From: Salinisphaera sp. UBA1666
GTDB taxonomy: Bacteria > Pseudomonadota > Gammaproteobacteria > Nevskiales > Salinisphaeraceae
DNA: 27,332 bases
Assembly (NCBI GenBank): GCA_002320455.1
Contig: DCKU01000067.1
Span: 1 to 27,332, forward strand
Direction of reading: 5' to 3'
Positions 8,521-16,501 of this stretch are shown here, in pieces (position 1 is the stretch's first letter; each line of letters opens with the position of its first letter). The translations under genes were made by a program, and so were the position numbers. The notes under the pieces are model-generated. The model searched no databases, was not told the DNA's origin, and saw only the letters and a program-made list of their open reading frames with translations.

Positions 8521-8548
8521 GCCCGTGTTGACGCCTTGTTACACGGGC
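8521..8548. promoter_or_regulatory. Candidate operator/hairpin in a divergent promoter region
   Basis: The 227-bp gap between the divergent aminotransferase and dehydrogenase genes contains a perfect inverted repeat, GCCCGTGT (8521-8528) and ACACGGGC (8541-8548), with a 12-nt spacer. The centre lies about 70 bp upstream of the dehydrogenase start. It could be a regulator-binding site. No regulator gene is adjacent, and nothing else is clear in the gap. Confidence 0.4.
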
Positions 8549-8604
8549 GGATAACGTCGAGCGATCATTTCGACACGCGCACCGCTCGCGCCAATCGAGG
8601 ATCG

Positions 8605-9606
8605 ATGTCCCAGACCGGGTCACCTGCCCCGTCACAGCCCTTGCGTATCACCGTGCTCACCGACAGCGACACCCGCCCGCCGGGGCTGGATCTTGTCGAG
8701 GCCCACGCCGAGGTGGTCACCGCTCACGATGAAGCCAGCCTGCGCGCCGCCCTGCCGGGCAGCCAGATTCTTTTGGTGACCGACTTCCGCACCGAAGCCC
8801 TGGAGGCCGCCTGGGACGCGGCTGATGCGCTGCAATGGATTCACGCAGCCAGCGCCGGGGTCGACCAGCTGATGTTCGACGCCCTGGTGAATTCGGATAT
8901 TCCCGTCACCAACGCTCAGGGCATTTTCGATCGCAACATCGCCGAGTACGTGCTGGGCGTGATTCTGGCCTTTGCCAAGGACACCAAGCACAACGTGGTC
9001 TATCAGCAGGACCGGCGCTGGGTCCATCGCGACACCGAAACCATCGAGAAGAAACAGGTGCTGGTCGTCGGCGCCGGCTCTATCGGGCGGCGCATCGGCG
9101 CATTGTGCCGCGCGGTCGACATGGACGTGGTCGGCGTGGCCCGGCGTGAAAAGCCGGGCGACGAGGTCTTTTCGGCCATCCATGCCCAAAGCCAGCTCGA
9201 CAGCCTGCTGCCCCACGCCGACTACGTCGTCATCGCCGCGCCCCTGACCGAATCCACCGAGGGCCTGTTCGACAGCGCCCGGTTTGCCGCCATGGCGCCC
9301 CACGCCCGATTGATCAATATCGGCCGCGGGCCGATCGTGGTCACCGATGATCTGGTGGCCGCACTGGATGCCGGCCAGATCGCGGGTGCGGCACTTGACG
9401 TGTTCGAGACCGAGCCGCTGCCGGCCGATCATCCGCTGTGGGGCTATGACAACGTGCTCATCTCGGCCCATATGGCCGGTGACTTCGTCGGCTGGCGAGT
9501 CGCGCTCATGGAACAGTTCGTCGCCAATCTGGGCCACTGGCAGCGCGGCGAGGCCTTGTTCAACACGGTCAGCAAGCGTTTCGGCTATGCACCGAGTTCG
9601 CAGTAA
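8605..9606 (+). CDS. D-isomer-specific 2-hydroxyacid dehydrogenase
   Basis: Started at the ATG at 8605 (the frame is open from 8500, but similarity begins here and AGGA precedes it), the product has 333 residues. It has the NAD-binding GAGSIGRRIG at about 156-165 and the three catalytic residues of the family: Arg241 in NIGRGPIV, Glu270 in DVFETEPLP and His289 in ISAHMAGD. The N-terminal lobe contains HAASAGVDQL and NIAEYVLG, typical of the glyoxylate/hydroxypyruvate reductase branch. It should interconvert a 2-oxo acid and the D-2-hydroxy acid using NAD(P)H; the substrate is not fixed. An aldehyde dehydrogenase gene follows on the same strand after 118 bp. Confidence 0.9.
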   Translation: MSQTGSPAPSQPLRITVLTDSDTRPPGLDLVEAHAEVVTAHDEASLRAALPGSQILLVTDFRTEALEAAWDAADALQWIHAASAGVDQLMFDALVNSDIPVTNAQGIFDRNIAEYVLGVILAFAKDTKHNVVYQQDRRWVHRDTETIEKKQVLVVGAGSIGRRIGALCRAVDMDVVGVARREKPGDEVFSAIHAQSQLDSLLPHADYVVIAAPLTESTEGLFDSARFAAMAPHARLINIGRGPIVVTDDLVAALDAGQIAGAALDVFETEPLPADHPLWGYDNVLISAHMAGDFVGWRVALMEQFVANLGHWQRGEALFNTVSKRFGYAPSSQ

Positions 9607-9724
9607 GATACAGCTAGTTGGGATTTTCGTTTGAAACCGCTGCGTCACGCCTCGATGTTCTGCAGCACGCCAAAATAGAAACCGGCCGCTCACCCGGCCC
9701 GGTCTCGTAAAGGATCTTCACGCC

Positions 9725-11182
9725 ATGATCGAATCGTATCTGCTCAAGCACATTGCCGGTTACATCGACGGCCAGTGGGTGCCCGACGCTGACTCCGGCA
9801 AGACCGTCGAGGTCTTCAACCCGGCCAACGGCAAGACCCTGGCCGAGATCCCCTACATGGCCGCCGACGAAACCCGACGCGCCATCGACGCTGCCAAGAC
9901 CGCGCGCGACGAGGTGCCGGACGTCGCCACGCGAAAAGAATGGCTCGAAGACCTGTATGAAGCACTGACCGAAGAAAAAGAAGAAATCGGTCGCATTCTT
10001 TGCCTGGAACACGGCAAACCGTGGAAAGAAGCCCAGGGCGAAGTGGACTACGCCGCCAGCTTCTTCCGCTACTACGCCGAGACCATGGAAGACGCCCTGG
10101 CCCCGGAAGAACTCGAAGAAGAAGCCAAGGGCTGTAAGTGGACTGTCTACAAGCGCTCCATCGGCGTGGCCGGGCTGATCACGCCCTGGAACTTCCCGAT
10201 CGGTATGATCGCCAAGAAGGTCGCCCCGGCACTGGCCGCCGGCTGCCCGCTGGTCATCAAGCCGGCTACGGAAACGCCGCTGACCATGATCGCCATGTTC
10301 CAGCTCATGCACGAGCGCCTGGACCTGCCCAAAGGCATGATCAACCTGGTCATGGGCAGCTCCAAGGACATCGGCGGCGAAATCATGTCCAACTTTGACG
10401 TGCCGGTCATCTCCTTCACCGGCTCCACCGAAGTGGGCCAGCTGCTGGTCGAGCAGTCCAAGGACCACGTCAAGAAACTCAGCCTGGAGCTGGGCGGCAA
10501 CGCCCCCTTCATCGTGCTGGACGACGCGGATCTGGACTCGGCCGCCGAGAACCTCATCGCCAACAAGTTCCGCGGCGGCGGCCAGACCTGTGTCTGCGCC
10601 AACCGGATCTTCGTGCAGTCCAAGGTCTACGATAAGTTCTCGAAAAAAGTGGTTGAGAAGGTCAAGGCCCTGAAAGTGGGCGACGGCATGGACGAAGACG
10701 TCGACGTGGGCCCGCTCATCAATAAGGCCGGCTTCGACAAGGTTCACGACCACGTCAAGGACGCCCTGTCGAAAGGGGCTGAGCTTGTCGCCGGCAAGCA
10801 CCCGGACGAGCTGGATTCCGACAAGAATCTCTTCTACCCGCCCACCGTGATCACCAACGCCACGCGGGACATGAAGTGCTACAAGGAAGAGACCTTCGGC
10901 CCGCTGGTACCGATGATCAAGTTCGACACCGACGAAGAAGCCCTCAAGATGGGCAACGACACGGTGTTCGGCCTGGCTTCCTACGTCTTCGGGAAGGACG
11001 AAAAACGCGCCCACAAAATCATCAGCCGCCTGCACTTCGGCCATTGCGGCTACAACACCGGCACCGGCCCGGCGGCGCATGCGCCGTTTGGCGGCATGCT
11101 GCACTCCGGTATTGGCCGTGAAGGCGGCCATGAAGGGCTGATGGAGTTTGTGGAGTCGCAGACCGTGCCGGACGGCAGCTGA
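9725..11182 (+). CDS. Succinate-semialdehyde dehydrogenase-type aldehyde dehydrogenase (GabD-like)
   Basis: The 485-residue protein is a full-length ALDH. TPWNFP at 153-158 carries the oxyanion-hole Asn, FTGSTEVGQ at 231-239 is the cofactor segment, and the general base Glu255 lies in LELGGNAP. Cys289 in GGGQTCVCANR is the nucleophile, with a second Cys two residues later, as in GabD-type enzymes that use redox-sensitive paired cysteines. It should oxidise succinate semialdehyde or a similar short acid aldehyde to the acid. The C-terminal HSGIGREGGHEGLMEFVE differs from E. coli GabD, so glutarate semialdehyde or another aldehyde acid is possible. A ribosome-binding site, AAAGGA, precedes the ATG, and a terminator closes the transcript. 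Confidence 0.88.
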   Translation: MIESYLLKHIAGYIDGQWVPDADSGKTVEVFNPANGKTLAEIPYMAADETRRAIDAAKTARDEVPDVATRKEWLEDLYEALTEEKEEIGRILCLEHGKPWKEAQGEVDYAASFFRYYAETMEDALAPEELEEEAKGCKWTVYKRSIGVAGLITPWNFPIGMIAKKVAPALAAGCPLVIKPATETPLTMIAMFQLMHERLDLPKGMINLVMGSSKDIGGEIMSNFDVPVISFTGSTEVGQLLVEQSKDHVKKLSLELGGNAPFIVLDDADLDSAAENLIANKFRGGGQTCVCANRIFVQSKVYDKFSKKVVEKVKALKVGDGMDEDVDVGPLINKAGFDKVHDHVKDALSKGAELVAGKHPDELDSDKNLFYPPTVITNATRDMKCYKEETFGPLVPMIKFDTDEEALKMGNDTVFGLASYVFGKDEKRAHKIISRLHFGHCGYNTGTGPAAHAPFGGMLHSGIGREGGHEGLMEFVESQTVPDGS

Positions 11183-11213
11183 TTCTGTTTCGCTCGCATC
11201 AGCGATGATTGAT

Positions 11214-11239
11214 AAGGCGGCCTTCGGGCCGCCTTTTTT
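11214..11239 (+). terminator. Rho-independent terminator after the aldehyde dehydrogenase
   Basis: A perfect 9-bp stem, AAGGCGGCC (11214-11222) and GGCCGCCTT (11227-11235), encloses a TTCG tetraloop and runs into six T residues (11234-11239). It ends the aldehyde dehydrogenase transcript. Confidence 0.92.
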
Positions 11240-11276
11240 GTGTCTTATCGCCGACCTATGTGTCTTTTGATTGGCT

Positions 11277-11363
11277 CACGAGCCGCTTTAGCCGGGCGTT
11301 TTCGCACTGCAGTGCGAGTGTCTTTTCTTGTATGCGCAAAAAAAGGCACCAAAAGAAGCGCAC
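11277..11363. repeat. Left arm of the large inverted repeat flanking the IS481 copy
   Basis: This arm is closely similar, in reverse complement, to 12667-12754. The outer 22 nt (CACGAGCCGCTTTAGCCGGGCG here) differ from the partner at one position. Both arms contain the same perfect 16-nt palindrome, TCGCACTGCAGTGCGA (11302-11317 here), followed by a CTTTTC/AAAAGAAG-rich stretch. Similarity falls off in the inner third. The arm directly abuts the IS end. No gene lies in it. Confidence 0.8.
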
Positions 11364-12666
11364 TGTACGGTCCACAATCATCGGTAACACCTATGTGCAC
11401 ATACATGGGTAACACCTTTCTACCCTGGCGACTCGATTCGACCGAGCGCGCTCATGCCGTGGAAAGACACGAAACCGATGGACCAGAAAATACTGTTCGT
11501 GAGTGATTACCTGCGCCGGAGCGATACGGTCAGCGGGCTGTGCCGGCGCTATGGGATCAGCCGAAAGACGGGCTACAAGTGGATCAAGCGCTATGCCGAG
11601 TGGGGTGCAGACGGCTTGTTCGAGCGCTCGCGCGTGCCAAACGCCCACCCGGCCACAACGCCTTATATCGTTCGCCAGCGGATCATCGAGCTGCGAACCA
11701 CCACACGACTGACGCCCGGCGCGCGACAGATTCGGGCCTTGTTGCAGCAGCACTATCCCGAACTGCCATTGCCTGCGACATCGACCATCAACAAAATCCT
11801 GCGTCAGGCCGGTTTGTCTGCTCCCAGACAAACGAAGAAACGCTACGACCGCGATCCGCGCCCGCTAAAACAGTCCCGCTGCGCCAACGAGCTGTGGAGC
11901 GTGGATTTCAAAGGCCAGTTCAAGCTGGGCAACGGCGACTGGTGTTATCCACTAACGGTCATGGATGACCGTAGCCGGTATCTGCTGGGCGCATGCGCCC
12001 AGCAGACGACGGACCTGCCCACGACCCGTACGGCATTTGTGCGCTTGTTTCGGCGCTACGGCCTACCTGAGCGGATTCGCAGCGACAACGGCACACCGTT
12101 TGCCAGCCGGGCGACCGCAGGCTTGTCTCGACTGTCGATCTGGTGGATTCGTCTGGGTATCTGCCCGGAACGTATTCCGCCGGGCCAGCCGCAGCAAAAT
12201 GGTCGCCACGAACGCATGCATCGCACACTCAAGCAGCATACGGCCAAGCCGGCTCGGCACTCCATGACCGCCCAGCAGCGCTGCTTCAACGACTTTCAGA
12301 CAGCGTACAACGAACAGCGACCGCACCAAGCGCTGGATATGACGCCACCGGCCACACACTACACGGCGTCATCGCGACGCTATCCCGAGCGATTGCCGGA
12401 CATCGACTACCCGGGCCATTTCGATGTACGCCGGGTCGCGCATAGCGGGTTGATCTACATCGGTAACCGCATCGTCTATGTGTCTCACCTGCTGGTCGGG
12501 CAGGACATCGGCTTAGAGCAGCTCGATGAGCGGCGATGGGATGCCTTTTTCAGTTTCTACCGCTTGGGGCGGATCGAACTACCCCTGCATAAAGGCGGCT
12601 ATTGCCGCGTGCGGGTGTAACCCATGTTCATGCACACATCTGTTACCGATGTAGTTGACCCGTACA
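11364..12666 (+). mobile_element. IS481-family insertion sequence, 1303 bp
   Basis: The element is bounded by imperfect inverted ends starting TGTACGG (11364) and, on the other side, ending in CGTACA (12666). Subterminal boxes match well: ATCGGTAACA (11380-11389) against TGTTACCGAT (12641-12650), and GGGTAACACC near 11408-11417 against GGTGTAACCC near 12614-12623. These are probable transposase-binding sites. The single transposase frame fills the interior. No convincing target duplication is visible because the flanks are themselves inverted copies of one another. The copy looks intact and potentially active. Confidence 0.85.
11454..12620 (+). CDS. IS481-family transposase
   Basis: The 388-residue protein starts MPWKDTKPMDQKILFVSDYL, the usual opening of this family. 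It has a helix-turn-helix, LCRRYGISRKTGYKWIKRY, at about 29-47, and an rve-type integrase core whose likely catalytic triad is Asp151 (WSVDFKG), Asp211 (IRSDNGTPF) and Glu253 (QNGRHERMHRTLK). The C-terminal stretch carries YNEQRPHQALDMTPP, conserved across IS481/IS3-like enzymes. It catalyses cut-and-insert of its own element. No frameshift or internal stop is present, unlike IS3 elements that need programmed frameshifting. A second Met at residue 9 (11478) is an alternative start. Confidence 0.93.
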   Translation: MPWKDTKPMDQKILFVSDYLRRSDTVSGLCRRYGISRKTGYKWIKRYAEWGADGLFERSRVPNAHPATTPYIVRQRIIELRTTTRLTPGARQIRALLQQHYPELPLPATSTINKILRQAGLSAPRQTKKRYDRDPRPLKQSRCANELWSVDFKGQFKLGNGDWCYPLTVMDDRSRYLLGACAQQTTDLPTTRTAFVRLFRRYGLPERIRSDNGTPFASRATAGLSRLSIWWIRLGICPERIPPGQPQQNGRHERMHRTLKQHTAKPARHSMTAQQRCFNDFQTAYNEQRPHQALDMTPPATHYTASSRRYPERLPDIDYPGHFDVRRVAHSGLIYIGNRIVYVSHLLVGQDIGLEQLDERRWDAFFSFYRLGRIELPLHKGGYCRVRV

Positions 12667-12754
12667 GGTGTCGTTTTCTTGGTTTCTTCTTTTGGACAAG
12701 CAAAAGAAGAGACTCGCACTGCAGTGCGAAACCGCCCGGCTAAAGCCGCTCGTG
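12667..12754. repeat. Right arm of the large inverted repeat flanking the IS481 copy
   Basis: This is the inverted partner of 11277-11363. It holds the second copy of the 16-nt palindrome at 12714-12729 and ends in CGCCCGGCTAAAGCCGCTCG (12733-12752). The arm begins at the base after the IS right end. It also lies directly downstream of the leftward thioesterase gene, so its hairpins could help stop that transcript. Confidence 0.8.
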
Positions 12755-12792
12755 AAATGAACAGGAATACCGATCTGCTCCAGCCACAACAA

Positions 12793-13254
12793 TCACCGCC
12801 GAATCCCAATCCGGCGCCCCACCTGCACCGGCCAGGCCTCACGCTCAAGCTGGCCAAAGCCGTCGGCGGCCTGGGCGATCGCCTCGGGAAAGACCGTGGA
12901 CCGATGGGTGGCCGGGTCGATTGCCATGAGCATCTGCTCGCTGGTGGCGGCCAGCTGGCCGTCGGCGCGATAGAGCGAGAAGAACAGATGAAACCGCTTG
13001 GCGTCTCGATCGAGAATGTCGAGCGTTACGTGTAGTGCTTCGGCTTCTGCGCATTCGGCCAGGAAGCATATATGGGCCTCCAGCGTGAACGTGGTCACGC
13101 CGAGCGCGTCGCGCGCGTCGTCGCCCAGGCCGATCTTTTCCCAGAACGCATCAACCGCTAGCGAGAACACCCGCGCATACTCAGCGTCGTTCATGTGTTG
13201 GTTGTAGTCCACCCACTCGGGCGCGACATGGGTCTCATATATCAGATGGCGCAT
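12793..13254 (-). CDS. Hotdog-fold thioesterase, probably betainyl-CoA thioesterase
   Basis: Started at the ATG at 13254 (MRHLIYETHVAPEWVDYNQHMND), the product has 153 residues and the 4HBT-type hotdog signature VDYNQHMNDAEYARVF, in which the Asp and His-Met-Asn segment forms the active site. In Pseudomonas and rhizobial carnitine loci a thioesterase of this type, sometimes fused to L-carnitine dehydrogenase, hydrolyses betainyl-CoA to glycine betaine and CoA. Here it lies 29 bp after the carnitine dehydrogenase gene on the same strand, which makes that role the best inference. The upstream in-frame ATG at 13320 would overlap the dehydrogenase and lacks family similarity. It is the last gene of the operon. 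Confidence 0.85.
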   Translation of the reverse strand: MRHLIYETHVAPEWVDYNQHMNDAEYARVFSLAVDAFWEKIGLGDDARDALGVTTFTLEAHICFLAECAEAEALHVTLDILDRDAKRFHLFFSLYRADGQLAATSEQMLMAIDPATHRSTVFPEAIAQAADGFGQLEREAWPVQVGRRIGIRR

Positions 13255-13283
13255 AGTGAGCCTTGCGGTTGAAACACGACGGA

Positions 13284-14273
13284 TCAGATCCGGTCGGGCA
13301 AGCCTTCGGCTTCGGGCCAATAGCGCTCCACCAGATTCAGCAGATCGGTGAGAAACGCATCGCGGCGATGCTCGAGTTCGGCCACTGACCGGCCGGCGGC
13401 CTGATGTTCGCAGCCGGCCACCACGCGATCGATCAATTCATCGGTGAGTTCCGGCGCTTCGAGCTTGGTCCAGGGCAGCTTCAGAGCCGGGCCGAACTGT
13501 TCGAGCATATGGCGCATGCCTTGCTCGCCGCCGGCCAGGTGAAAGGTCAAAAACGTGCCCATCAGCGACCAGCGCAGGCCGGCGCCATAGACCACGGCCG
13601 CATCGATTTCTTCGGTTGTGGCTACACCGTCGTTGACCAGATGCAGAGCTTCACGCCAGAGCGCTTCCATCAGCCGGTCGGCGATATGGCCTTCGATTTC
13701 GGCGCGTACGACCAGTGGCTTCATGCCCAACCCGCGATACAGCGCCTGCGCGTGGGTGCGCGTGGCCTGGGAGGTTGCGCTGTTGCCCACGATCTCGACC
13801 AGCGGCAGCAGATACACCGGGTTGAACGGATGGGCGACCACGATACGTCCCGGCGCCTTTGTCGCATGCGCGGCCAGTTCCGTGGGTTTGATGCCCGAGG
13901 TCGAAGAGCCGATCAGCACGTCGGGCGCAACCCGCGCATCGATATCGGCCAGAACGCTTTGTTTGAGCTCGGTGCGCTCGGGCACGTTTTCCTGGACGAG
14001 ATCGGCGTCGGCCACGGCCTGGTCAAGATCATTCGTCACGGACCAGGCATGCCGGTCTGCGTCAGGTGCCAGGCCGCGTTGGGCCATGGCCGGCCAGGCG
14101 ATATCGATGGCCTGGCTCAGGCGCGCTCGGGTCGCGTCCGGGTCCACATCGTAGACGCTGACCCGAGTGCCGGCGGCCAGCGCTCGCGCGGCCCAGCCGC
14201 ATCCGATGACACCGCCGCCGATAATGGCGACCCGCTCGGGCCGGGTCTGTTGCTGCTTGACTGTATCGCTCAT
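13284..14273 (-). CDS. lcdH: L-carnitine 3-dehydrogenase
   Basis: The 329-residue protein has an N-terminal Rossmann motif, AIIGGGVIGCGWAARAL, at about 16-32, and Asp42 placed to prefer NAD. HPFNPVYLLPLVE at 148-160 includes the catalytic His of the 3-hydroxyacyl-CoA dehydrogenase superfamily, in the form typical of L-carnitine dehydrogenases. It oxidises L-carnitine to 3-dehydrocarnitine. The identification is strengthened by the neighbours: a BKACE gene directly upstream whose stop overlaps this start (ATGA), and a thioesterase directly downstream. Some relatives are fused to that thioesterase; here they are separate proteins. A plain 3-hydroxybutyryl-CoA dehydrogenase is the main alternative, but it fits this context poorly. 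Confidence 0.9.
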   Translation of the reverse strand: MSDTVKQQQTRPERVAIIGGGVIGCGWAARALAAGTRVSVYDVDPDATRARLSQAIDIAWPAMAQRGLAPDADRHAWSVTNDLDQAVADADLVQENVPERTELKQSVLADIDARVAPDVLIGSSTSGIKPTELAAHATKAPGRIVVAHPFNPVYLLPLVEIVGNSATSQATRTHAQALYRGLGMKPLVVRAEIEGHIADRLMEALWREALHLVNDGVATTEEIDAAVVYGAGLRWSLMGTFLTFHLAGGEQGMRHMLEQFGPALKLPWTKLEAPELTDELIDRVVAGCEHQAAGRSVAELEHRRDAFLTDLLNLVERYWPEAEGLPDRI

Positions 14274-15169
14274 GCGGCACCTCGCAGGCCGAGCCGGGTG
14301 CGGGTCTGCTGCGGGCTGGCCACATCGCCGCCCAGCGACTGGATAATATCGACCGCCTTGGCCACGAGGCCGGCGTTGTCGGCCTTCACACCACGCGACA
14401 GATACAGATTGTCCTCCAGGCCCACGCGACAGTGGCCGCCGGCAATCATGGCCTGGGCAACGATGGGCATCTGCATCCGCCCGATGCCGAACGCGGCCCA
14501 GTGGGCGCCCGCCGGCAACTTGTCGCGCATGGCCAGCAGTGTGGCCGGATCAGCCTCGGCGCCCCACGGAATACCCAGACACAGCTGGAATAACGGGTCG
14601 CCGGCGATCAAGCCCTCGTCGACGAGCTGGCGGGCAAAGCGCACGTGGCCCATATCAAAGCACTCGAGCTCGGGTTTGACCCCGGCATCTCGCACGAGCG
14701 CGGCATGCTCGCGCAGCCAGTCCGGCGTGTTGAGATACACCGAGCCGCCAAAGTTCAGCGAGCCGCAGTCCAGCGTGCAGATCTCCGGCAAGAGTTCACC
14801 GATGGGCGCGTGTCGCTCCGACGGGCTTTGTAAATCAGAGCCGGCTGCGGCACGAATCTGGCGATCCGGGCCTTGCGCGCCGGTCAGCTCCGGAATCAAA
14901 TCACCGCCGCCGCCGGCCGTGAAGTTCAAGACGATATCCGTCTCGGCGTCGCGTACCCGGTCCACGACTTCGGCGAAATAACGTGTTTCGTGGCTGTGCG
15001 CCGCAGTTTCGGGATCACGCACGTGGATGTGCGCGATCGAGGCGCCGGCGCCTGCGGCAGCCAGGACATCGTCGGCGATGGCGCGAGGCGTGACCGGCAC
15101 GTTGGCATTCTTGGACAGCGTGTCGCCGGCGCCGGTCACGGCGCAGGTTAGAATGACGTTTGTATTCAC
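14270..15169 (-). CDS. BKACE-family (DUF849) 3-dehydrocarnitine cleavage enzyme
   Basis: From a GTG at 15169 the product is 299 residues and begins with NTNVILTCAVTGAGDT, the conserved opening of beta-keto acid cleavage enzymes; the longer frame to 15262 runs through the promoter region and is rejected. IAHIHVRDPE at about 45-54 supplies the zinc-binding His pair, and LNFTAGGGG and VGLEDNLYLSRG are further family motifs. BKACE enzymes transfer the keto-acid fragment to acetyl-CoA. In carnitine loci the reaction is dehydrocarnitine plus acetyl-CoA giving betainyl-CoA and acetoacetate. As the first gene of the operon it overlaps lcdH by four bases. This corresponds to the gene called cdhC in Pseudomonas; the symbol is not asserted here. 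Confidence 0.9.
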   Translation of the reverse strand: MNTNVILTCAVTGAGDTLSKNANVPVTPRAIADDVLAAAGAGASIAHIHVRDPETAAHSHETRYFAEVVDRVRDAETDIVLNFTAGGGGDLIPELTGAQGPDRQIRAAAGSDLQSPSERHAPIGELLPEICTLDCGSLNFGGSVYLNTPDWLREHAALVRDAGVKPELECFDMGHVRFARQLVDEGLIAGDPLFQLCLGIPWGAEADPATLLAMRDKLPAGAHWAAFGIGRMQMPIVAQAMIAGGHCRVGLEDNLYLSRGVKADNAGLVAKAVDIIQSLGGDVASPQQTRTRLGLRGAA

Positions 15170-15228
15170 GAGCTTGGCGATTGTTCGATGACCAGCGCAG
15201 TATGCCGCCCGCCGACGATCGGGTTTGT

Positions 15229-15263
15229 CGTCAAGCGACGTATTTTTGACGAAAAGCGTCAAA
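15229..15263. promoter_or_regulatory. Candidate operator between the carnitine operon and the AbrB-type gene
   Basis: The 116-bp divergent gap contains a near-ideal dyad, TTTGACGAAAAGCGTCAAA (15245-15263), with 7-nt arms and a 5-nt spacer. Just before it is CGTC-aagc-GACG (15229-15240). CGTCAA thus occurs twice directly and once inverted. It probably binds a dimeric repressor or activator governing one or both genes. No regulator gene is nearby. Confidence 0.55.
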
Positions 15264-15285
15264 TGGCGGATCGCGGTGATCGCTC

Positions 15286-16365
15286 ATGACGCGGGTCATA
15301 CGCTCTGCGGCGGTCGGTGTTGGGTTTTTGGGCGCTTCGGCGACGGCCGCATTCGGTCTGTCGGTGTCCGGGCTGCCGGCCGGTTTCTTGCTCGGGCCGA
15401 TGATCGTGGCCGTGGTATTTGCGTTGTCCGGCGCGCGGCTTGGCGTGCCCAAGCCCTTGTTTGCGGCCGCACAGGTGGTCATCGGCCTGATGATCGCGCG
15501 CAGCATCACGCCGGATCTGCTGGGTGAAATCGCCGTCGAGTGGCCGGTGTTTCTGGCCGGGGTGCTCTCGGTCATCGTCGTAAGCTTTGCCCTGGGCTGG
15601 TTTCTGGCTGCGCGTCAGGTATTGCCGGGACCAACGGCGATCTGGGGGATTTCTCCGGGGGCGGCCGTTGCCATGACGCTCATGTCGCAGGCCTATGGCG
15701 CCGACGAGCGCCTGGTCGCGTTCATGCAGTATCTGCGCGTTGTGCTCGTGGTTTCTTCGGCGTCGTTGGTTGCCGCTTGGGTGGGCGTGCCGGCCAGCCA
15801 TGCGTCGGTGTTTAGCGGCTGGTTCGTGGCTTTGGACGGGGTTCCGCTGGCCGTAACCATCGCGCTGGCGGTGAGCTGTTGGCTGGCCGCCCGGTTGTGG
15901 CGTTTTCCGGCCAGCCCGTTGATCCTGGCGCTCGTAATAGGGGCGTTGGCCCAGGATATCGGCGGGCTCACGCTCACGCTGCCGGCCTCGGTATTCGCGC
16001 TGAGTTTCATGATCATCGGCTGGGGGATCGGCCTTCGTTTCACGCGCGAAACCGTAGGCTACGTCGTTCGAGCGCTGCCGGCGGTTCTGGCCTCGATCGT
16101 CTTGCTGATCGTGATCTGTGCGGGCCTGGCCGGTTTGCTCGTCGTATTCGCCGATATTGATCCGCTGACGGCGTTCCTGGCTACCAGCCCCGGTGGCGCA
16201 GATACGGTGGGGATCATCGCCAGCACTACGCACGTTGATATTGCCTACGTCATGGCGATGCAGCTGGCGCGTTTTCTGGCGGTCACGATACTCGGCCCGC
16301 CCATCGCGCGTCTGCTGACACAGCGGGCCGGCTATTCGCGCCGACCGGCGCGAGCATCGCGCTAA
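15286..16365 (+). CDS. AbrB-family (PF05145-type) integral membrane protein
   Basis: The 359-residue protein is almost entirely hydrophobic, with about ten predicted membrane spans and the repeated two-half arrangement of this family. GLPAGFLLGPMI near 29-40, the central GPTAIWGISPGAAVAMTLMSQAYGAD and the later FLATSPGGADTVGIIAS are the diagnostic stretches. Databases often label it ammonia monooxygenase or AbrB regulator, but it is a membrane protein without a DNA-binding domain and is probably a transporter of unknown substrate. It is divergent from the carnitine operon and lies upstream of betC, so transport of a quaternary amine or related compound is an attractive but untested idea. Confidence 0.82.
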   Translation: MTRVIRSAAVGVGFLGASATAAFGLSVSGLPAGFLLGPMIVAVVFALSGARLGVPKPLFAAAQVVIGLMIARSITPDLLGEIAVEWPVFLAGVLSVIVVSFALGWFLAARQVLPGPTAIWGISPGAAVAMTLMSQAYGADERLVAFMQYLRVVLVVSSASLVAAWVGVPASHASVFSGWFVALDGVPLAVTIALAVSCWLAARLWRFPASPLILALVIGALAQDIGGLTLTLPASVFALSFMIIGWGIGLRFTRETVGYVVRALPAVLASIVLLIVICAGLAGLLVVFADIDPLTAFLATSPGGADTVGIIASTTHVDIAYVMAMQLARFLAVTILGPPIARLLTQRAGYSRRPARASR

Positions 16366-16501
16366 GGGCTATGCAGCCCGCCGCATTTTTACAGGGTCGC
16401 ACCGGGTAGAGCGCACGCGGGCGCGGCCGCGCGACGGGTTGTCGCCGCCCGAAGTGGCGCGCATGATTTGCGCCCAGACACCCTGCAACCGATGGTTTTC
16501 C

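Noticed and set aside
9614..11131. Long 505-residue minus-strand frame across the aldehyde dehydrogenase
   Set aside because: It is an antisense shadow of an intact ALDH gene and has no domain signature.
13404..14981. Long 525-residue plus-strand frame across the carnitine operon
   Set aside because: It is antisense to two well-supported enzymes, has no recognisable motifs and reflects GC-rich codon bias.
15170..15262. N-terminal extension of the BKACE gene to 15262
   Set aside because: It would cover the dyad operator, and the extra residues are not conserved; the GTG at 15169 fits the family start.
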